Of a stretch of 64,000 nt of DNA, positions 20,766 to 31,643 are shown in pieces (within the stretch, counting starts at the first letter, position 1; every line of letters begins with the position of its first letter). The stretch comes from Haematococcus lacustris. Lineage: Eukaryota > Chlorophyta > Chlorophyceae > Chlamydomonadales > Haematococcaceae. A program made the position numbers and the translations under genes. Location of the stretch: contig JASKMD010000004.1 of the NCBI GenBank assembly GCA_030144725.1, positions 1,360,911 to 1,424,910 on the forward strand. Reading direction: 5' to 3'. The notes under the pieces are model-generated. The model ran no database searches. It saw only the letters and a program-made list of their open reading frames with translations, and was not told where the DNA came from.

Positions 20766-21742
20766 CTGTCGGAGTCTAGGAGCTTCCACTGCCCACCCAA
20801 CTTCCTGAGCGCCATGCTGTGGCCGTTTGTTTTGCACAAAAAGTTGAGTGTGGCGTACTCTATCGCTATGGTGTCGAAGTTGTCGTCGTTCCAATCGTCT
20901 GTGGTGCGTAGTTGAGCGACACTCTTAATAGTGAGGCCGTATTTGTATCCAAGGTATAGGTGAATGACCTCGTCGCTGAAAGCACCCCCGTCCCCGCGTG
21001 CGGTGTGCCACGCCTTCTTGTCGCCTTCGTCGTGCAATGTTTTCTGCCAGGTTATCCAAAAATTATGTAGGTCCTCAGGCTTCACCCATGGCTTGCCAGC
21101 TGCATTGTTTAGGGAGTGGGCCTGGCAATTGCGGTTTACCTGTGCTTCAAAAAACCGGGGGTTAGGGTTAACTTCTGGATGATGCTCCTCATAGTGGGAT
21201 GGGCCTGGGTTGGCTTCAATATCACCTCCTGCTAGCAACAGCCAGCCTATATAGAGCAAGTAGATAGCACTGTAGCAGGGGGACATGACGCCAAGGCAAT
21301 GGGCTAGCTTGGTTAAAAGGGCTGGGATGCCCATGCGGGTAGGCAGATCAGGCATGCGGTTGATGCGCAGCTTGTGTATTGTGTACCGTTGCAAAGTCGC
21401 GTTGTATTGGTGAACTAGGATGCTGGTGCTTTCTGGGTTGGATGTGTAGTGGCCATGCGACTGCCAGGTAGTGAGGGCTGTTGACAGGTGCATCAAGGCA
21501 GTATGACGTTCCACTGAGCCATCAAGGTAGAGGTACAGGGTGTAGGCAGATCCAACAGAGATCGCTCTCCATCTCCTGATCTTCTTGAGGTGTCGTCGGA
21601 GGCAAGCTCTAGATTGGGAAGGGGTAATAGCAGGGGGTGGGGGGGTGGGGAGCTGGCCCCTCATAAGAGCGATGCTGGCGATAGCAATGGCGATGTGTGT
21701 CATCCAACTGAGTGTCTCGTGTCCGTGGTCATAGCTCGGCAT
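20766..21742 (-). pseudogene. RandI leader protein, 2A-like site and Josephin-like cysteine protease
   Basis: Continuous minus-strand frame. A leader starts at the ATG at 21740-21742 (MPSYDHGHETLS), runs about 180 residues with basic stretches and ends in a hydrophobic segment (YLLYIGWLLLAG) directly before GDIEANPGP. Downstream comes a domain with NRNCQAHSLNNAAGKP (Cys codon 21125-21127), GAFSDEVIHLYLGYKYGL, and FLCKTNGHSMALRKLGGQW followed by LLDS. That is the Cys / His / Asp order of Josephin-like cysteine proteases. A cysteine protease is a known part of Dualen elements. The frame is cut after LLDSD by the 599-bp insertion. Upstream it stays open through the 114-bp repeats, so the true start is uncertain. 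Confidence 0.8.
21200..21229 (-). promoter_or_regulatory. 2A-like translational recoding site (GGDIEANPGP)
   Basis: It fits the 2A consensus D-(V/I)-E-x-N-P-G-P exactly and is preceded by a hydrophobic helix-like stretch, as in 2A sequences of other non-LTR elements. 2A makes the ribosome skip the Gly-Pro bond, which would release a ~180-residue leader from the protease-polymerase part. The motif is seen. Activity is inferred. Confidence 0.85.
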
Positions 21743-21835
21743 GGTGCTAGTGTCTATAGTGTCAGCTGTCTGAATGTGTCGCGAGGTGCCTCCCCTGACT
21801 CGTTGGTGTAGTTGTCCATCCTCTGCCTTGTTGTT

Positions 21836-24800
21836 GTAGGCATGGCGGTACCTGATGCGGGGCAGAGCACCAGCATGGGCAGCATGCATGGCTGCTCCTG
21901 GCAGCGTCATGGGCTGAACACATCGCTGGACACTCTCTGCCGTGTTATTGTAGGCATGGCGGTACCTGATGCGGGGCAGAGCACCAGCATGGGCAGCATG
22001 CATGGCTGCTCCTGGCAGCGTCATGGGCTGAACACATCGCTGCACACTCTCTGCCGTGTTGTTGTAGGCATGGCGGTACCTGATGCGGGGCAGAGCACCA
22101 GCATGGGCAGCATGCATGGCTGCTCCTGGCAGCGTCATGGGCTGAGCACACCGCTGCACACTCTCTGACTTGTTGTTGTAGGCATGGCGGTACCTGATGC
22201 GGGGCAGAGCACCAGCATGGGCAGCATGCATGGCTGCTCCTGGCAGCGTCATGGGCTGAACACATCGCTGCACACTCTCTGCCGTGTTATTGTAGGCATG
22301 GCGGTACCTGATGCGGGGCAGAGCACCAGCATGGGCAGCATGCATGGCTGCTCCTGGCAGCGTCATGGGCTGAACGCATCGCTGCACACTCTCTGCCGTG
22401 TTGTTGTAGGCATGGCGGTACCTGATGCGGGGCAGAGCACCAGCATGGGCAGCATGCATGGCTGCTCCTGGCAGCGTCATGGGCTGAGCACACCGCTGCA
22501 CACTCTCTGACTTGTTGTTGTAGGCATGGCGGTACCTGATGCGGGGCAGAGCACCAGCATGGGCAGCATGCATGGCTGCTCCTGGCAGCGTCATGGGCTG
22601 AGCACACCGCTGCACACTCTCTGACTTGTTGTTGTAGGCATGGCGGTACCTGATGCGGGGCAGAGCACCAGCATGGGCAGCATGCATGGCTGCTCCTGGC
22701 AGCGTCATGGGCTGAACACATCGCTGCACACTCTCTGCCGTGTTATTGTAGGCATGGCGGTACCTGATGCGGGGCAGAGCACCAGCATGGGCAGCATGCA
22801 TGGCTGCTCCTGGCAGCGTCATGGGCTGAACACATCGCTGCACACTCTCTGCCGTGTTGTTGTAGGCATGGCGGTACCTGATGCGGGGCAGAGCACCAGC
22901 ATGGGCAGCATGCATGGCTGCTCCTGGCAGCGTCATGGGCTGAGCACACCGCTGCACACTCTCTGACTTGTTGTTGTAGGCATGGCGGTACCTGATGCGG
23001 GGCAGAGCACCAGCATGGGCAGCATGCATGGCTGCTCCTGGCAGCGTCATGGGCTGAACACATCGCTGCACACTCTCTGCCGTGTTATTGTAGGCATGGC
23101 GGTACCTGATGCGGGGCAGAGCACCAGCATGGGCAGCATGCATGGCTGCTCCTGGCAGCGTCATGGGCTGAACGCATCGCTGCACACTCTCTGCCGTGTT
23201 GTTGTAGGCATGGCGGTACCTGATGCGGGGCAGAGCACCAGCATGGGCAGCATGCATGGCTGCTCCTGGCAGCGTCATGGGCTGAGCACACCGCTGCACA
23301 CTCTCTGACTTGTTGTTGTAGGCATGGCGGTACCTGATGCGGGGCAGAGCACCAGCATGGGCAGCATGCATGGCTGCTCCTGGCAGCGTCATGGGCTGAA
23401 CACATCGCTGCACACTCTCTGCCGTGTTATTGTAGGCATGGCGGTACCTGATGCGGGGCAGAGCACCAGCATGGGCAGCATGCATGGCTGCTCCTGGCAG
23501 CGTCATGGGCTGAACACATCGCTGGACACTCTCTGCCGTGTTATTGTAGGCATGGCGGTACCTGATGCGGGGCAGAGCACCAGCATGGGCAGCATGCATG
23601 GCTGCTCCTGGCAGCGTCATGGGCTGAACACATCGCTGCACACTCTCTGCCGTGTTGTTGTAGGCATGGCGGTACCTGATGCGGGGCAGAGCACCAGCAT
23701 GGGCAGCATGCATGGCTGCTCCTGGCAGCGTCATGGGCTGAGCACACCGCTGCACACTCTCTGACTTGTTGTTGTAGGCATGGCGGTACCTGATGCGGGG
23801 CAGAGCACCAGCATGGGCAGCATGCATGGCTGCTCCTGGCAGCGTCATGGGCTGAACACATCGCTGCACACTCTCTGCCGTGTTATTGTAGGCATGGCGG
23901 TACCTGATGCGGGGCAGAGCACCAGCATGGGCAGCATGCATGGCTGCTCCTGGCAGCGTCATGGGCTGAACACATCGCTGCGCACTCTCTGACTTGTTGT
24001 TGTAGGCATGGCGGTACCTGATGCGGGGCAGAGCACCAGCATGGGCAGCATGCATGGCTGCTCCTGGCAGCGTCATGGGCTGAGCACACCGCTGCACACT
24101 CTCTGACTTGTTGTTGTAGGCATGGCGGTACCTGATGCGGGGCAGAGCACCAGCATGGGCAGCATGCATGGCTGCTCCTGGCAGCGTCATGGGCTGAACA
24201 CATCGCTGCACACTCTCTGCCGTGTTATTGTAGGCATGGCGGTACCTGATGCGGGGCAGAGCACCAGCATGGGCAGCATGCATGGCTGCTCCTGGCAGCG
24301 TCATGGGCTGAACACATCGCTGCGCACTCTCTGACTTGTTGTTGTAGGCATGGCGGTACCTGATGCGGGGCAGAGCACCAGCATGGGCAGCATGCATGGC
24401 TGCTCCTGGCAGCGTCATGGGCTGAACACATCGCTGCACACTCTCTGCCGTGTTATTGTAGGCATGGCGGTACCTGATGCGGGGCAGAGCACCAGCATGG
24501 GCAGCATGCATGGCTGCTCCTGGCAGCGTCATGGGCTGAGCACACCGCTGCACACTCTCTGACTTGTTGTTGTAGGCATGGCGGTACCTGATGCGGGGCA
24601 GAGCACCAGCATGGGCAGCATGCATGGCTGCTCCTGGCAGCGTCATGGGCTGAACACACCGCTGCGCACTCTCTGACTTGTTGTTGTAGGCATGGCGGTA
24701 CCTGATGCGGGGCAGAGCACCAGCATGGGCAGCATGCATGGCTGCTCCTGGCAGCGTCATGGGCTGAACACATCGCTGCACACTCTCTGCCGTGTTGTTG

Positions 24801-25030
24801 TAGGCATGGCGGTACCTGATGCGGGGCAGAGCACCAGCATGGGCAGCATGCATGGCTGCTCCTGGCAGCGTCATGGGCTGAACACACCGCTGCGCACTCT
24901 CTGACTTGTTGTTGTAGGCATGGGGGTACCTGATGCGGGGCAGCAGGCCAGCATGGGCAGCATGCGTGGCTGCTCCTGGCAGCGTGGTGGGCTGAACACA
25001 TCGCTGCACACTCTCTGCCGTGTTGTTGTT
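21836..25030 (-). repeat. Tandem 114-bp repeat array (28 units) at the RandI 5' end
   Basis: There are about 28 head-to-tail units of 114 bp, very similar to one another. At least three variants are interspersed, read on the minus strand as NNTAESVQRCVQ, NNKSESAQRCVQ and NNKSESVQRCAQ. The outermost unit next to the target site (25030) is the most diverged. 114 is divisible by three and the whole array is open in the frame of the 2A leader. The placement at the 5' end recalls promoter monomers of rodent L1 elements. A coding role is the alternative. No CRISPR-like unique spacers are present. Confidence 0.93.
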
Positions 25031-25116
25031 GGGCCACATCCTCAAGGGTACGGCTGCCCCGGGCTCTTCCGCCTGCCGCTTCTGCCAGCCGGGGCACTTG
25101 GAGACCCTCACCCACG
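25031..25116 (+). mobile_element. L1-like LINE, copy B, right part
   Basis: It continues copy B after the RandI insertion: GGGCCACATCCTC through the zinc-knuckle coding region to CTCACCCACGC, where homology to the LINE stops. No poly(A) tail is present, so the 3' end was lost or rearranged. Confidence 0.88.
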
Positions 25117-26201
<1,085 letters not shown>

Positions 26202-26416
26202 TTATGGGAGGTGGTGCGTTTCATCAGCATAGGCACTTGTCCAACAACGTTGAGCGTGTCTTGCATTTAAGAGGAGGTGGCGCTGGCTCGCAACACGGCA
26301 CTGCGCCTGTTCTACGAGTTCACCGACAATACTGGGCCTGAGCCTGGGCCATGGCAGGGGCAAACACGAGAGGGGGATGAGGAGCGTGGCGATGGGGTGG
26401 GGGAGGAGGGGGAGGA

Positions 26417-27422
26417 GGCTACCCCTCCCATTGAACCACCACGTAAGGGACATTTGACTTTGCGGCGTGCCTGGTGAGAGTTGAGTTGTCATTTTAACGC
26501 GGAACGCCTTATCATTGCATCGCGCTTGCGCCCGCGCGCCCGAGCTGCTGGCACCCACGGTGACCGGCAGTCTGCCAGGCACGCGAACGGTTCCGCTGTG
26601 CGCGATGGGCCTTTCAAGTGTTGCCTAACAACACCCACAACGCGGGATGCAGAGTTCTCCGCTGCGGTACACTTTACGCATGGAGCCCAGTTTTCTCAAC
26701 ATCATCTTACACAGCCTCCCCCTCCGCATGAATCTCCACCCAGCCAGTGCTGGCAGCTGGCGTAGACCTCACACAACACGCACAGCTGGTAGCCTGGCCC
26801 CCCTGCCGTTTGTAGGGGTGATATTTGGGTGTCGGCATGCTGCAGACATGTGCACACGCCATCTTCTAAAACACCTCTTGGCATAATCTCAGCATGAGTT
26901 GAGACTTTGGCAGGGGGTTCACAGTGAGTTCCCTAACCAGTGACGCAAGGCTGGAGAGTTGCAATGAGTTGCATGGTGGTCAGACTGGCATCAGCAGAGT
27001 GGGGCAGCATGGGGGAGGTTTAGGCCACCTCTTGGAGCCGAATTAACAAGGGATTGATGCAGATGCCACTGCTATGCTCATGCCGTGGTCTCCTCCTAGT
27101 TTCAGAGCCCCTTAGCCTAGTTCCGTCGCCCCAGAGCCAGCGCATGTGGGTTATTATGTTGGACATGAGGTCGGGCTCCTCGCACATCGCGCACTATCCA
27201 TCGCGGTAAACAGGGGCTCATTGGTACTGGGTCAACGTACATCAAGTCCGCAGGCTCTGTAGGGTCGGATACCCGGCAACATGCCCGACCAGCTCAGCGT
27301 GTGGCTCAGCGCGGCAGCATTCCGACGCTTCAATCCGCGTGTACATCCGTGCAGAAATGAGTCCGGAAAAGCCGTTGTCCCTTATCGTTAGGGGGGTTGG
27401 TGGTTCAATGGGAGGGGTAGCC
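26417..27422. mobile_element. 1.0-kb element with perfect 24-bp terminal inverted repeats
   Basis: Positions 26417-26440 (starting GGCTACCCCTCCC) and 27399-27422 are perfect inverted repeats. A second block of similarity lies inside them (ACG..TAAGGGACA), interrupted on one side by about nine bases. The interior (26730-27368) is the inverted partner of 3303-4085. No transposase is present. The flanks are purine-rich, so a target duplication cannot be called. It is probably a non-autonomous DNA transposon. Confidence 0.7.
26730..27368 (-). repeat. Dispersed repeat, copy 2 (inverted relative to 3303-4085)
   Basis: The reverse complement of this stretch aligns with 3303-4085, including TTGTTAATTCGGCTCC, CCCTGCCAAAGTCTCAACTC and AGGTGTTTTAGAAGATGGCG. 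It lies inside the TIR element. Confidence 0.8.
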
Positions 27423-27772
27423 AGGAGGCGGAGGGTGGAGAGGAGGAGCCGGATGATGATGACGAGGATGGTGATCATGATGATGCTGAAAGCGATGAGG
27501 TTGGTGACGAGGACGAGGACGAGGACAAGGAGGGTGGAGGCAAGGAGGAGAGCGAAGGGGGGCGAGACGAGGAAGAAGAGGATGGGGTGAAGGAGCGCAC
27601 GGAGTGCATGTGAGGTGCAAGTGGCACTACTGGTGCTCAAGCCAGAACATATGAGTCTGTGCGGGGGCCATACCACACCACTTGCCTGTGTGCCGCCCTC
27701 TAGACTTAGCCCTGGTGGACTGGCGATGGTCCCTGGACCTCCTGCCACCTCTTTTTCTTCTGCCCTGCACAT

Positions 27773-27774
<2 letters not shown>

Positions 27775-27803
<29 letters not shown>

Positions 27804-28413
27804 ACGCCTAACCCTAACCCTAACCCCAACCCATTTCCTTCTGACCTGCACATGCCAGATGATGAGATGATAGACGCATGTGGACTATAAGCATCAACGC
27901 CATCATCATCATCAGTACATCGGCAGCCTCGCCCACCCACCACTCCCCTACCCCCTGCCCCCGCCCCCCGCCCCTCCACTGCATAGCAGGTTGACCTTGC
28001 AGGCTGCAGGCTGCATCAGCCTAGTCATGGTCAGGGGCCTGCCCTCCCCAGCCACACCACCTCACACATACTTGCACCGGCCACACCACACACAGCACCG
28101 CACCTCACCTCCTTGACCCCTGAACCCTCCCAGTCCCCACCAGCCCTCCGGCCCACCACACTCCCTGTCAAACTCCTTGCCACCTGTCACCCCCCCACTG
28201 CCCCACACATAGCAGCTGTGTGACCTTGCCTGGCGTGTCCAAACTGTTGCAGCGTGGACGCAGTGCACCTCGGCAATGTCTCCCGCTTCATCAACCACAG
28301 GTCAGTCGAGGAGCTGACTGCTTGACACCTCCTCTGTGGCCCTGCAGCTGCTGTGAAGCAGGCACAGGCTGCGCTATGGCCTCTGTGGCTGACGGGATAG
28401 GGGTAGTGGTCGT
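27775..28413 (+). repeat. Segmental duplication, copy 1 (partner 29853-30440)
   Basis: A short GGGTCG run, a telomere-like CCTAACCCTAACCC stretch, a CATCATCATCATCA run, a C-rich intron-like region and a SET exon all recur in the same order in copy 2, with few substitutions. The long hexamer array sits exactly at the junction between copies. Confidence 0.88.
28253..28400 (+). pseudogene. SET-domain exon fragment, copy 1
   Basis: Exon 28253-28300 (acceptor TTGCAG, donor GTCAGT) encodes [15 protein letters not shown]. Joined to 28348 (acceptor CCTGCAG) it gives the SET core [11 protein letters not shown], the AdoMet/lysine-pocket motif of histone-lysine methyltransferases. The usual Pro-Asn after HSC is missing: the sequence continues [15 protein letters not shown] and runs straight into the GGGGTC array. 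No post-SET follows. It is a fragment or a gene broken by array expansion. Confidence 0.65.
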
Positions 28414-29852
<1,439 letters not shown>

Positions 29853-30440
29853 ACGCCTGACCCTAACCCTAACCCCAACCCATCTCCTTCTGCCGTGCAC
29901 ATGCCAGATGATGAGGTGATAGAAGCCTGTGGACAATAAGCATCAACGCCATCATCATCATCATCATTACATCGGCAGCCTCGCCCACCCACCACTGCCC
30001 TACCCCCTGCCCCCGCCCCCCGCCCCTCCACTGCATAGCAGGTCGACCTTGCAGGCTGCAGGCTGCATCAGCCTAGTCATGGTTAGGGGCCTGCCCTCCC
30101 CAGCCACACCACCTCACACACACTTGCTCCGGGCTACGCCACATACAGCACCGCACCTCCCTGACCCCTGAACCCTCCCAGCCCCCACCAGGCCTTCGAC
30201 ACTCCCGCAGTCCCTGTCAAACTCCTTGCCGCCTGTCCACCCCCCACTGCCCCACACATGGCAGTTGTGTGACCTTGCCTGGCGTGACCATACTGCTGCA
30301 GCGTGGACGCCGTGCACCTCGGCAACGTCTCCCGCTTCATCAACCACAGGTCAGTCGAGGAGCTGACTGCTTGACACCTCCTCTGTGGCCCTGCAGCTGC
30401 TGTGAAGCAGGCACAGGCTGCGCTATGGCCTCTGTGGCTG
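29853..30440 (+). repeat. Segmental duplication, copy 2 (partner 27775-28413)
   Basis: Same order of landmarks as copy 1: telomere-like CCTAACCC, the CAT run, C-rich sequence and SET exon. Small differences include one extra CAT-run unit and scattered substitutions. Confidence 0.88.
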
Positions 30441-30460
30441 ACAAGCCCGCTGAGACATGA
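30302..30460 (+). pseudogene. SET-domain exon fragment, copy 2
   Basis: Exon 30302-30349 again encodes [15 protein letters not shown] with the same acceptor and donor, then 30397 onward gives [16 protein letters not shown] and a stop after KPAET. The two copies of the GNVSRFINH exon differ only at third codon positions (Ala GCA/GCC, Asn AAT/AAC). The downstream part diverges because copy 1 runs into the hexamer array. Confidence 0.62.
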
Positions 30461-30672
30461 CAGCCCTCCATGAACTGTTAGTCAGGCTGTGGGACAGCTG
30501 ATTCTTTCATGGCTGCGGCAGGGCCCCAACCCTGACCCTGCTCAGCCTGCTGCTCCCTCAGCAATGAGCAGTAGATCACCCGGTTGAGCTGGCTGGGTGG
30601 CTACCGGGTGAGCCAAGGTCAGCATATGCCAAGCGAGCTCGGCAAGCGACGGCGAGGGCCAAAGTGCTCAAG
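30461..30672. other. Spacer between SET fragment and minus-strand ORF
   Basis: No gene seen. It contains a short CCCTGACCCTG string like the array at 1-1034. Confidence 0.4.
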
Positions 30673-31612
30673 CTATAACCCCTTACGGGCAGCGAGCTTG
30701 CCCTTGGAGGCCAGCACCGCGCCCTTCAAGAGGGCCTTGCCCAGCAACCCCAAGTGCCCCGGGGAGCGCGGAGAGGCTGATGGGGGAATACCGGCAAGGG
30801 AGCCAGAGGCAACAGACCCCTTAAGAGGCACGGGATGGACAGCGGGAGGGATAACAAGGGGGGGAGGGGCGGCCCAAGGGGGGTTCAGGGGGGCAGAGAG
30901 CTGATGGGGGGGAAGAGGGATGTGGGGGAGATGCACCCCTCGGGGTGGGACAGAGCAAGGCGCATGCGCTCGGGACACAAAAGCCCCCTGGGCGCTGGGC
31001 TGGAAGGTGGTGGGCGTTGGAAAGAGGGTAGAGAGCACGGGCCGGGTAAGGCATGGGCGATCCAAAACCATCGGAGAAGGCACGGCCCCAGCCCCAGCCC
31101 CAGCCCCAGCCCCAGCCCCAGCCCCAGCCCCAGCCCCAGCCCCAGCCCCAGCCCCAGCCCCAGCCCCAGCCCCAGCCCCAGCCCCAGCCCCAGCCCCAGC
31201 CCCAGCCCCAGCCCCAGCCCCAGCCCCAGCCCCAGCCCCAGCCCCAGCCCCAGCCCCAGCCCCAGCCCCAGCCCCAGCCCCAGCCCCAGCCCCAGCCCCA
31301 GCCCCAGCCCCAGCCCCAGCCCCAGCCCCAGCCCCAGCCCCAGCCCCAGCCCCAGCCCCAGCCCCAGCCCCAGCCCCAGCCCCAGCCCCAGCCCCAGCCC
31401 CAGCCCCAGCCCCAGCCCCAGCCCCAGCCCCAGCCCCAGCCCCAGCCCCAGCCCCAGCCCCAGCCCCAGCCCCAGCCCCAGCCCCAGCCCCAGCCCCAGC
31501 CCCAGCCCCAGCCCCAGCCCCAGCCCCAGCCCCAGCCCCAGCCCCAGCCCCAGCCCCAGCCCCAGCCCCAGCCCCAGCCCCAGCCCCAGCCCCAGCCCGC
31601 TGCTGCTGCTGG

Positions 31613-31643
<31 letters not shown>

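Larger units (their letters stand above)
8842..25030 (-). mobile_element. RandI/Dualen-type non-LTR retrotransposon (dual endonuclease), 16.2 kb with nested insertions
   Basis: Boundaries are set by the interrupted LINE copy B: GGGCC at 8837-8841 and 25031-25035. In the element's own 5'-to-3' direction (minus strand) it consists of the following: 28 tandem 114-bp units; a ~180-aa leader ending in a 2A-like motif; a Josephin-like protease; a second protease-like region; APE endonuclease; reverse transcriptase; PHD finger; RNase H; CCHC finger; PD-ExK endonuclease; a hairpin-rich 3' end; and a TTC-rich tail. APE plus restriction-like endonuclease, RNase H and cysteine protease together are the published signature of the Dualen/RandI clade. 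Two later insertions (10309-13302 and 20167-20765), several frameshifts and deletions in the RT palm make this copy inactive. Without the insertions it would be about 12.6 kb. Confidence 0.9.
26266..27609 (+). pseudogene. Acidic exon of an unrecognised gene, split by a TIR element
   Basis: Left part (about 26270-26416) reads EEVALARNTALRLFYEFTDN, then an acidic Gly/Glu run. Right part (27423-27609) reads EAEGGEEEPDDDDEDGDHDD and on to DEEEEDGVKERTEC, followed by a GTGAGG donor-like site at 27610. The two acidic halves abut the ends of the TIR element at 26417-27422, so they look like one exon that was interrupted. The gene family is not recognised. The nearness of SET exons downstream might mean one chromatin gene, but this is inference. 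Confidence 0.4.

Noticed and set aside
21812..24904. CRISPR array
   Set aside because: The 114-bp units are contiguous with no unique spacers, and the DNA is eukaryotic.
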